Part shown: one piece after another, positions 25,091 through 31,809 of the stretch
Layout of the letters: each line of letters begins with the position of its first letter
Numbering within the stretch: the first letter of the stretch is position 1
Assembly: GCF_051900425.1 (NCBI RefSeq)
Contig: NZ_JBHZGK010000004.1
Coordinates: forward strand, 248,001-312,000
DNA: 64,000 bases
Source: Frateuria_A sp051900425
GTDB lineage: Bacteria > Pseudomonadota > Gammaproteobacteria > Xanthomonadales > Rhodanobacteraceae
Direction of reading: 5' to 3'
Program-made: the position numbers and the translations under genes
Notes under the pieces: model-generated
Databases searched by the model: none
Told to the model about the DNA's origin: nothing
Seen by the model: only the letters and a program-made list of their open reading frames with translations

Positions 25091-26074
25091 TTACGGCAGC
25101 AGCACCGCCGCCCCGTCGAGCCTGCCGTGGCGCAGGTCGTCGAGTGCCTCGTTCGCCGCTTCCAGCCGGTAGCGCCGGGTGGTGGCATGCACGTCCGCGC
25201 GGGCAGCTTCGGCGAAGAACGCATCGGCGTCGGCGCGAGTCAGGTTGGCGACCGAGACCAGCTCGCGCTCTTCCCACAAGAGCCGGTAGGGAAACGCCGG
25301 GATGTCGGACATGTGGATGCCACCGCACACTACCCGGCCGCCCTTGCGCACCGCCCTCAAGGCGACCGGCACCAGCTCGCCGGCGGGGGCAAAGATGATC
25401 GCCGCGTCCAGCAGCCCGGGCGCGGCCGCGTCGGCATCGCCCGCCCACGCCGCGCCTTGCGAAAGCGCAAAGGCCTGCGCCGCCAGGTCGCCCGGGCGGG
25501 TGAACGCATACACCCGCTGTCCCTGCTGGCGCGCCACCTGGGTCAGCAGATGCGCGGCTGCGCCGAAGCCGTAGATGCCCAGGGTGCGCGCCCGCCCCGC
25601 CCGGCACAATGCGCGCCAGCCGATCAGGCCCGCGCACAGCAGCGGTGCAGTCGCGACCGGGTCGGCGTCATCCGCCAGCGGGATGCAGAAGTCCGCGCGT
25701 GCGACCAGATGGCTGGCGAACCCGCCGGGACGCGTGTAGCCGGTGAAGCCCGGGGTCTCACACAGGTTCTCGCGCCCGTCCAGGCAGTATTCGCACACGC
25801 CGCAGGTCGAGCCAAGCCAGGGCACGCCCACGCGCTGGCCCGGGGTGATCCGATGTACGCCGGTTCCCAGCCGGTCCACGCGGCCGACCACTTCGTGTCC
25901 GGGCACGACCGGCGGCGCCACGGCGGGGAGTTCGCCGTCCACCACGTGCAGGTCGGTACGGCACACCCCGCAGGCCTCCACGCGCAGGCGGACCTCGCCG
26001 GGCCCCGGCTCCGGATCGACCGGCTGCCGCAGCACGAGCGGCCGCCCCACCGACTCCAGCACCATGGCGCGCAC
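25091..26074 (-). CDS. Zinc-dependent alcohol dehydrogenase
   Basis: A 327-residue medium-chain dehydrogenase. Catalytic zinc ligands are in EACGVCRTDLHVVDG and GHEVVGRV; the structural zinc cysteines in CGVCEYCLDGRENLC; the cofactor fold in IYGFGAAAHLLTQVA, where the usual GxGxxG is changed to GFGAAA, as in other members of this subgroup. It reduces aldehydes to alcohols (or reverse) with NAD(P)H, a way to dispose of reducing power without oxygen. GTG 26074 is used as start (MRAMVLE pattern); the preceding universal stress protein gene ends 9 bases upstream, so the two share a transcript with the imperfect FNR-type box 26988-27001 in front. Confidence 0.9.
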   Translation of the reverse strand: MRAMVLESVGRPLVLRQPVDPEPGPGEVRLRVEACGVCRTDLHVVDGELPAVAPPVVPGHEVVGRVDRLGTGVHRITPGQRVGVPWLGSTCGVCEYCLDGRENLCETPGFTGYTRPGGFASHLVARADFCIPLADDADPVATAPLLCAGLIGWRALCRAGRARTLGIYGFGAAAHLLTQVARQQGQRVYAFTRPGDLAAQAFALSQGAAWAGDADAAAPGLLDAAIIFAPAGELVPVALRAVRKGGRVVCGGIHMSDIPAFPYRLLWEERELVSVANLTRADADAFFAEAARADVHATTRRYRLEAANEALDDLRHGRLDGAAVLLP

Positions 26075-26083
26075 GGGCGAGGC

Positions 26084-26911
26084 TCAATGGCGGAAGAGCA
26101 CCGGCAGCCGCGCATGCCACAGCACGTGCCGGGTGGCGCCGCCGAGCGCCCACTCGCTGAAGCGGCTGCGGCCATAGGCGCCCATCACCAGCAGATCGGC
26201 GTGGAAACGATCGGCCTGCTCCAGCAGGGCTTCGCCGGCGGCGTGCTCGTTGGTGAGCAGGTCCTGCGAGCGGGCGCGAATGCCATGGCGGTTGAGGTAG
26301 GCATCGATGTCGAAGGGCGGCTTCCAGCTGACGTCGTGGAAGGCTTCCTTGGGGGCCCCGCGCAGCAACAGCACTTCCTCGGCCCGCTGCAACAGTGGCA
26401 GCGCCGAGTGCACCGCGCGGATCGCCTCCGGCGCGCCATTCCAGGCAATGGCCACGCTGGACAGGCCGACCGCATGCACCGGCTGCGGCGGAACCACGAT
26501 GCACGGCAGGCCCACCGCGAGGATCAGCGCCGCCAGGTCGGCGGGCGTCGCCCAGGTCCGCATGGGGTCGCGTTCGAGCACCAGCAGGTCGTGCCAGCAG
26601 GCGACCTGCACCAGCGCGTCGGACAGAAGGCCCTGCCCCACCACCCAGGCGGCGTGCTCGATGCCCATGGCGCTGGCCCAGCTGACGAACGGACGTTCGG
26701 CAGCCAGCGCGCTCGCCTCCAGCGTGCGTGCCGTCTCCAGCACCGCCTCGATCAGTTCCGGCGTGCTGAAGCTCGGCGTGGCGTACAGCGGCGAGGGATA
26801 GATGTACGTGCCGGTGACGGACGCCTGCATCAGCGCCGCCAGTTGCGTGCCGTACTGGACGCCGCGGGACCAGTCCTCGTAGTTCAGCGAGTTGACCAGG
26901 ATGTCGTACAT
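26084..26911 (-). CDS. Universal stress protein, tandem-domain type
   Basis: A 275-residue two-domain Usp: first half starts MYDILVNSLNYEDWSRGVQY, second half SSVAIAWNGAPEAIRAVHSAL and ends with LLVMGAYGRSRFSEWALGGATRHVL, a well-kept G-x2-G-x9-G loop. ATG 26911 was chosen from the family start; GGAG lies upstream. It is followed by the alcohol dehydrogenase gene after 9 bases, tying stress protein and fermentation enzyme in one unit. Divergent from the next Usp gene; each has its own, slightly imperfect FNR-type box. Confidence 0.9.
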   Translation of the reverse strand: MYDILVNSLNYEDWSRGVQYGTQLAALMQASVTGTYIYPSPLYATPSFSTPELIEAVLETARTLEASALAAERPFVSWASAMGIEHAAWVVGQGLLSDALVQVACWHDLLVLERDPMRTWATPADLAALILAVGLPCIVVPPQPVHAVGLSSVAIAWNGAPEAIRAVHSALPLLQRAEEVLLLRGAPKEAFHDVSWKPPFDIDAYLNRHGIRARSQDLLTNEHAAGEALLEQADRFHADLLVMGAYGRSRFSEWALGGATRHVLWHARLPVLFRH

Positions 26912-26987
26912 GGCGGTGGCTCCGTGCGTGCGCCGCGCAAGTAGCGGCTGCGTTGCAACGACACTAGGCCGCCGCGCACGGCGCAAG

Positions 26988-27001
26988 GTGATGCAGGTCA
27001 A
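26988..27001. promoter_or_regulatory. Imperfect FNR-type box
   Basis: GTGATGCAGGTCAA: the first T of the consensus is G. Centre 83.5 bases upstream of minus-strand ATG 26911. Confidence 0.5.
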
Positions 27002-27071
27002 ATGCGTGGACTGCGCGCCGCGGGGATGCCCGGCGTGGCCCGGGCCCGGGAGCACCGTTGCGGCAACTGGA

Positions 27072-27085
27072 CTGATCTGGGTCAA
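27072..27085. promoter_or_regulatory. Imperfect FNR-type box
   Basis: CTGATCTGGGTCAA: the first T of the consensus is C. Centre 70.5 bases upstream of the GTG start 27149 on the plus strand, within the spacing range of the perfect sites. Confidence 0.52.
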
Positions 27086-27148
27086 GTCGTCCCCGGGTCG
27101 TTGGCTCACGCTTCGTGCGCGGATCGGTCCGCGAACGAGGAAGCTGCC

Positions 27149-27952
27149 GTGCGCGACATCGTGGTCCACAGCCCCGACTACCGGACCCTGCATGACAGCG
27201 TGCGTTATGCCGCACAGCTCGCCGCCTCGATACAGGCTTCGCTCACCGGCCTCTTCATCGCGCCGAGCAGCGCCACGCCCCACGGACCGGCACGACTGGC
27301 GGCGGAAATGGCCGCCTACGCGCAGGACAACCTGCAACAGGCGATGCTCGCCGGGCGGGATTTCGCGACATGGGCAGGCCAGCTCGGGGTTGGCCGGACC
27401 CTCTGGCAGGTCGCCATAGGTCAGGCGTCCGATGCGCTGGCGATGATCGGCGACTGGCACGACCTGGTGATCCTGCAGGGCCGTTCGTTGCGAAGTTTCG
27501 CCGCCGAATCCCTGGTTGCCGAGGTCGTGCTTTCCGGCGCGGCCTGCATCGCGGTGCCCGATGCCAACTACGCCCCGGGCCGCGTGGTGCACGCGATGGT
27601 GGCCTGGAACGGGTCGGCCGCATCCAGCCGGGCCCTGCACGCAGCAGTCCCGCTGCTGAAGATTGCGAAGGTCGTCTCCCTGCTGCAACAGAACCCGGCG
27701 CGCAGCGTCGGTAACGCGCCGGATGCCCTCGCGCACCTGCGCAGGCACGGTGTTCCGGTCGCCGCGATCGAGACCGTGACCGGCGCCGAGGAGGAGGCGA
27801 GCGAACAGGTACTCGCCTACGCCCGCGACACCCGGGCGGACCTGATCGTCATGGGCGCCAGCGGACGCCGGCGCCCGGGCGAAACGTCGCTGGGATCGAC
27901 CACCCGGGCCGTGCTGGCGCGCAGCCAGCTGCCGGTGTTGCTGAAAGGCTGA
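27149..27952 (+). CDS. Universal stress protein, tandem-domain type
   Basis: A 267-residue two-domain Usp. The first domain starts VRDIVVHSPDYRTLHDSVRY, closely parallel to the divergent neighbour, pointing to duplication. The second starts HAMVAWNGSAASSRALHAAV and ends LIVMGASGRRRPGETSLGSTTRAVL, with a canonical G-x2-G-x9-G-S/T loop. GTG 27149 with GAGGA upstream is preferred; the frame is open further upstream but lacks family similarity. Monocistronic. Confidence 0.89.
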   Translation: MRDIVVHSPDYRTLHDSVRYAAQLAASIQASLTGLFIAPSSATPHGPARLAAEMAAYAQDNLQQAMLAGRDFATWAGQLGVGRTLWQVAIGQASDALAMIGDWHDLVILQGRSLRSFAAESLVAEVVLSGAACIAVPDANYAPGRVVHAMVAWNGSAASSRALHAAVPLLKIAKVVSLLQQNPARSVGNAPDALAHLRRHGVPVAAIETVTGAEEEASEQVLAYARDTRADLIVMGASGRRRPGETSLGSTTRAVLARSQLPVLLKG

Positions 27953-27989
27953 CGATGCTATCCGCTCTCTTTCGGGAGCCGGTGCTTCG

Positions 27990-28066
27990 GTCGCGCACAG
28001 GTGCGCTCCTACCAGGGGCTCGCCGACATGCTGCCGCGTCCCTGTAGGAGCGCATCCGTGCGCGAC
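27990..28066. repeat. Inverted pair of REP-like elements
   Basis: GTCGCGCACAGGTGCGCTCC (from 27990 to 28012) and the inverted copy GTAGGAGCGC...GTGCGCGAC at 28044-28066 could fold into a long hairpin with a 31-base loop. They lie between the convergent Usp and cytochrome b561 genes and may stop both transcripts. Confidence 0.68.
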
Positions 28067-28100
28067 ATCGTGCCGCTTGATGGTGAACTGCCTACAGCTC

Positions 28101-28661
28101 TCACCCGCGGCCGTGCCGCGGCAGCATGCGCAGCAGCGTGTTGTCGCGCATGAAGTAGTGGTGGAACAGCGCAGCGGCGGCGTGCAGGCCGATCAGGTAA
28201 TAGCCGACGGTGCCGATGGTTTCGTGGATCTCCTCGAGGTTGTGGCTCAGCGCGCGATCTGGCGCGGCCAGCGGCGGCAGCTGCACGCCGAAGAACGGCA
28301 CCGGCTCGTTGGCGGTGCTCAGGATGAGCCATCCCAGCAACGGCATGGCCACGAGGAAGGCGTAAAGCGCCAGGTGCACCAGCCCGGCCAGACGCTGCTG
28401 CCAGAGCGGCGGTGCCGGATGAATCGGTGGCGTGCGGCCTGCGATGCGGAACGCCAGGCGCAGGAACACCAGCGCGAACGTGGCCAGCCCGAGCATGTAG
28501 TGCCAGCTCGCCAGCGCCTGCCGGGTACCGCTGCCGCGCGGGAAGAACTCGCGCAGCTCGATGCACGCGTAGACGCCCACCAGCAGCGCCAGTGTCAGCC
28601 AGTGCACGCCGATTGACAGGCCCGTGTAGCGTTCACCGGCCGGGTTGCCCTGTTTTTCCAT
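28101..28661 (-). CDS. Cytochrome b561
   Basis: A 186-residue di-haem membrane protein with four helices (about 12-32, 48-68, 88-110, 140-162). Histidines expected to bind haem are in GVHWLT, SWHYMLGL, VHLALY and GLHAAAALFHHYF. Bacterial members take electrons from ubiquinol and pass them to oxygen or superoxide, acting as a quinone-pool valve. ATG 28661 has GAGG 10 bases upstream. Third gene of a minus-strand unit GNAT, Usp, cytochrome (47-base gap to the Usp) under the box at 30247-30260. Confidence 0.9.
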   Translation of the reverse strand: MEKQGNPAGERYTGLSIGVHWLTLALLVGVYACIELREFFPRGSGTRQALASWHYMLGLATFALVFLRLAFRIAGRTPPIHPAPPLWQQRLAGLVHLALYAFLVAMPLLGWLILSTANEPVPFFGVQLPPLAAPDRALSHNLEEIHETIGTVGYYLIGLHAAAALFHHYFMRDNTLLRMLPRHGRG

Positions 28662-28707
28662 ATCGCAGTTGCCTCGTCTCTGGGTCGTCTTTCGATTCGC
28701 GCGCGCT

Positions 28708-29598
28708 TCAGTGCTGCAGGAAGATCGGGATCTGCGCATGTTGGAGCACGTATCGGGTCGCGCACCCGATCGCGCGCTCGCGCATCCGTGAGTGGGCGAA
28801 GGCGCCCATCACGATGAGGTCGGCGCCGACCTGCTCGGCCTTCTTCAGTAGCGCCGCACCCGCGGTGCGTGCGGGAACACCTACGCACATCGGGTCCGCC
28901 TCGATGCCGTGGCGAGCCATGTATACGAACGGTTCGAAGTGCGGCAGGTAGCACTCGCCCTCGGGGCTGTGCGGCCGTCCGCCATCGAGCAGCACCACGC
29001 GCCGCGCACCCTGCAGGAAAGGCAAGGCCGCGTGGATGGCGCGGGTGGCCTCGGTACTGCCATCCCAGGCCACCAGCACACGCTGGAACGGGGTGTCGCG
29101 GTTCCAGTCCGGCGGCAGGATCAGGCTGGGCAGCCGGCAGGACAGCAGCACCTCGCCGAGCAGCTCGGTCAGGGTTTCGCCATCGACCACATCGCGCTCG
29201 AGTACGGCCAGGCTGTGCCAGGCGCCCAGCTCGCGCAGGACGCGCGCCAGCCCCGTCTGAGCCACTACCCATGAGGCGTGCGATACGCCACGGGATCGCG
29301 CGAAGGCACGGAAGGTGTCGGCCGTTTCGAAATCCTGCACGGGCGTGTCCAGCAGCAGGCCGAGCACGGAGGGTTCGCTTTCCGGGCCGCGCAGAAGGCG
29401 CAGCGATGCATCCACGAAGCAGCCGGTGAGCAGACTCTGCCAGCGCGCGGCCAGCGTGGCGGCCACCAGCACGGCAGGGTTCCAGGGCGAGGTCGAGGTG
29501 GCGATCGCCACGATGTCGGAGGGCTGGTTTGCCACCGGCAGCACGGGTTGGGCCGCGCCTTCGGGGATCCGGTTCGGGGCATGGACGACGGCATTCAT
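28708..29598 (-). CDS. Universal stress protein, tandem-domain type, degenerate nucleotide loop
   Basis: A 296-residue two-domain Usp with an N-terminal extension of about 27 residues. The second half has RVLVAWDGSTEATRAIHAAL; the closing loop reads LIVMGAFAHSRMRERAIGCATRYVL, where the second glycine of G-x2-G is alanine and the distal Ser/Thr is lost. It therefore probably does not bind ATP in the usual way. ATG 29598 follows GAGGAG. It lies 10 bases after the acetyltransferase gene and 46 bases before the cytochrome b561 gene. Confidence 0.88.
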   Translation of the reverse strand: MNAVVHAPNRIPEGAAQPVLPVANQPSDIVAIATSTSPWNPAVLVAATLAARWQSLLTGCFVDASLRLLRGPESEPSVLGLLLDTPVQDFETADTFRAFARSRGVSHASWVVAQTGLARVLRELGAWHSLAVLERDVVDGETLTELLGEVLLSCRLPSLILPPDWNRDTPFQRVLVAWDGSTEATRAIHAALPFLQGARRVVLLDGGRPHSPEGECYLPHFEPFVYMARHGIEADPMCVGVPARTAGAALLKKAEQVGADLIVMGAFAHSRMRERAIGCATRYVLQHAQIPIFLQH

Positions 29599-29608
29599 GG
29601 CAGGCTCC

Positions 29609-30181
29609 TCACAGCACCAGCGTGTGGATGACCTGCGCCGGGTCGCCCGGATCCAGCGAGCGCTTGAAGCCCAGGTAGGCGGCGAGCTCCTGCATCGGCT
29701 GGTTGTCCGCCGAATCGACCGAGTACATCTGCCTGAAGCCGTGCTTGCGGGCCACGTCGATCAGGTGCCGCATCAGCACCACGGCCAGGCCACGGTGCCG
29801 CCAGTTGTCAGCCACGGTGACCGCGCATTCGCAACGCGTGCGGTCGCCGTTAGTGCTGTAGCGGCTGACCCCGACCTCGCGCAGCTTGCCATCCTCGTGC
29901 GCGAGCGCGACGTAGGCCATGCGCTTGTCGTAATCCACATCCATCAGCTGATCGACCAGCTCCGGGCTGGCCTCGCGGAAACTGCACATGAACCGCATGC
30001 GCTTGGCGTCGGGCGACATCGCGCGCAGGAACTCCTCTTCGCGCTCGCGATCCTCCGGCTGCAGCGGGCGGATCAGCACGACGGTGCCGTCGCGCAGGTG
30101 GTTGATCCAGTGCGTTCCCTCCAGCAGCACGGGCGGGCTGGCGTTGGCGGGCGAAGTGATTCCGGTGGGTAGCGTGGCCAT
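29609..30181 (-). CDS. GNAT-family N-acetyltransferase
   Basis: A 190-residue GNAT protein. RPLQPEDREREEEFLRAMSP opens the fold (about 38-57) and the acetyl-CoA loop is WRHRGLAVVLMRHLIDVA (about 128-145). The sequence resembles the stand-alone GNAT domain related to the C-terminal domain of protein acetyltransferase Pat, with FMCSFREASPELV also typical. Target unknown; lysine acetylation of metabolic enzymes is a reasonable guess given acetyl phosphate/acetate genes nearby. ATG 30181 with GAGG 8 bases upstream is preferred over ATG 30220. First gene of the unit with a Usp and cytochrome b561. Confidence 0.85.
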   Translation of the reverse strand: MATLPTGITSPANASPPVLLEGTHWINHLRDGTVVLIRPLQPEDREREEEFLRAMSPDAKRMRFMCSFREASPELVDQLMDVDYDKRMAYVALAHEDGKLREVGVSRYSTNGDRTRCECAVTVADNWRHRGLAVVLMRHLIDVARKHGFRQMYSVDSADNQPMQELAAYLGFKRSLDPGDPAQVIHTLVL

Positions 30182-30246
30182 GGGCGAACCTCGTCGCGTG
30201 TAATACCCCTGTGGCTTCATTGGGTCATGCCGGTCACGCGCCCGGA

Positions 30247-30260
30247 TTGATCCGCGTCAA
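30247..30260. promoter_or_regulatory. FNR-type box upstream of GNAT/Usp/cytochrome unit
   Basis: TTGATCCGCGTCAA. Centre 72.5 bases upstream of minus-strand ATG 30181. It lies between that gene and the end of the next Usp gene. Confidence 0.68.
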
Positions 30261-30322
30261 TTCCCCGCGGGATCGGCTGCGGCAACCGGCCGCACGCCGT
30301 GCCGCAGACCGTCGGGGGCGCC

Positions 30323-30742
30323 TCAACGGCAGACCAGCACCGGCAGCGGGCTGCGTACCAGCACCTTCTGCGTTTCGCTGCCGAGCAGCAGCTTGGTGAA
30401 ACCGTGCCAGCCGTGCGAGCCCATCACGATCAGGTCGCACTCGCGCTTCTTCGCGACATCCAGGATCGCGTCGCAGGGGTGCTTTTCGAACACGAAATCG
30501 CTGTCGCAGGGCACGCCGGCCTGCCGGGCCTTTTCGCGGACCTCGCCGAGGTAGTGCTCGGCCCAGCGCACCGACTCCTCGGTATAGCTGGTCTCGCTTT
30601 CGGGAATGATCTGGGTCATGTAGGAAAGGGCCTGGAAGGGCAGGATCACGTGCAACGCGTACACGCGCGCGTCGAGCGCCCTTGCCAGTTCGAGGCCCTG
30701 GTCCACCGCGCGCCGGGACACTTCGGAGCCGTCGGTCGGCAA
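30323..30742 (-). CDS. Universal stress protein, single domain, natural start followed by stop codon
   Basis: A single Usp domain of about 140 residues with the only fully canonical ending in this set: LIVMGSHGWHGFTKLLLGSETQKVL (G-x2-G-x9-G-S). The expected start is ATG 30760, which has GGAGAA 6 bases upstream, but the second codon is TAA: the DNA reads ATG TAA AAG CAC ATC CTG TTG CCG, while relatives read M-Y-K-H-I-L-L-P. The reading frame then continues unbroken to the stop at 30323. Translation would have to restart, for instance at TTG 30742, or the gene is silent. A single C-to-A change in a TAC codon would explain it. FNR-type box at 30844-30857. May be a pseudogene or a regulated start-stop leader. 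Confidence 0.72.
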   Translation of the reverse strand: MPTDGSEVSRRAVDQGLELARALDARVYALHVILPFQALSYMTQIIPESETSYTEESVRWAEHYLGEVREKARQAGVPCDSDFVFEKHPCDAILDVAKKRECDLIVMGSHGWHGFTKLLLGSETQKVLVRSPLPVLVCR

Positions 30743-30843
30743 CAGGATGTGCTTTTACATGCGCTTCTCCTTCGGCGGCAGGCAGCCGCGGCTGGGGCCG
30801 TTGTGGCCTGCGCAGCAGCCTAGGCCGCCGCAAACGCTGCGAA

Positions 30844-30857
30844 TTGATTTCGGTCAA
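30844..30857. promoter_or_regulatory. FNR-type box upstream of single-domain Usp
   Basis: TTGATTTCGGTCAA. Centre 90.5 bases upstream of the minus-strand ATG 30760. It is paired with 30905-30918 in the divergent region. Confidence 0.65.
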
Positions 30858-30904
30858 CGCACAGGCGTGCCGGCGCAGTGGTGGCCACCCGACGCCGTAC
30901 CCGG

Positions 30905-30918
30905 TTGATCCTGATCAA
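30905..30918. promoter_or_regulatory. FNR-type box upstream of Usp/phosphoketolase/acetate kinase
   Basis: TTGATCCTGATCAA, full consensus. Centre 57.5 bases upstream of ATG 30969, ideal for a class II activator site followed by a short leader. Confidence 0.75.
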
Positions 30919-30968
30919 ACGCATGGCCCGAGCCCTGGCCGAGGATGAAGCCTCGCCGGAGGAACGCC

Positions 30969-31772
30969 ATGTACGAGATGATCATCGACGTCGACCGGAT
31001 GCGCGAGGATCTTCCCGCCATCCAGCTGGGCCTGGCCGTCGCGCGGCAGCAGCAGGCGTTCGTGGCGGGCGTCCACATCGTCGCGCAGATCCCCTCGGTG
31101 ACCGCGATCCCGGACGCGCTGGCGATCCTCGAGGCCGAGGAGGAATCGGCGCGCCGCCGGGCGCCGTGGTGGCAGGAGCTGTGCCGACGCGCGAGCGTGG
31201 AAGGCAGCTGGGAGGTGTTTCGCGGAATGTACGTCCCGGTGCTGGCCACCCGCTCGCGGATGGCCGACCTGCTCGTCTGCAGCGCGCCCCCCGGCAACGA
31301 GAACCTGCCGGTCGGCTGGGACAATGTCACGCGTACGCTGTTCGCCGGCGGCGTGCCCGTAATGCTGGCGCCCGAGTCCTGCGAAGTGCGTGGCGCACCC
31401 GAGCGCGTGCTGCTGGCCTGGAACGGATCGGGCGAGTCCACCGAGGCCATCCGCGCGGCCTTGCCGCTGCTGCGCAAGGCCACCGAAGTGCACCTGCTCG
31501 ACGGCTGGCACGAGACCCTGCCTGGCTTCGGCCCGCCAACCTTGCCGATAGGCGAGTGGCTGGCGCGCCAGGGTGTGACCGTGCAGCAACGTCGCCCGTT
31601 CCACCCCGTCGAGGACGTCGGCGTGCACCTGCTGCGCGAGGCCGAGGCGATGCGCGCGGACCTGCTGGTCATGGGCGCCTGGGGGCGCTCGCGGATCAGC
31701 GAGCTGGTGCTCGGCGGCACCACCCACCACGTGCTTTCGCACGCGCAGCTTCCGCTGCTGCTCGCGCACTGA
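30969..31772 (+). CDS. Universal stress protein, tandem-domain type
   Basis: A 267-residue two-domain Usp. Second half begins RVLLAWNGSGESTEAIRAAL and ends LLVMGAWGRSRISELVLGGTTHHVL with a good nucleotide loop. ATG 30969 follows GGAGG by 7 bases. First gene of a transcript that continues into phosphoketolase (37-base gap) and acetate kinase. It is close in sequence to the Usp at 16113-16904 (both share the SWEV segment and a GAWGR loop), suggesting duplication. Confidence 0.9.
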   Translation: MYEMIIDVDRMREDLPAIQLGLAVARQQQAFVAGVHIVAQIPSVTAIPDALAILEAEEESARRRAPWWQELCRRASVEGSWEVFRGMYVPVLATRSRMADLLVCSAPPGNENLPVGWDNVTRTLFAGGVPVMLAPESCEVRGAPERVLLAWNGSGESTEAIRAALPLLRKATEVHLLDGWHETLPGFGPPTLPIGEWLARQGVTVQQRRPFHPVEDVGVHLLREAEAMRADLLVMGAWGRSRISELVLGGTTHHVLSHAQLPLLLAH

Positions 31773-31809
31773 CCGCAGGCCTTCACCCCTTCCACGCGGA
31801 GCCCGATCC

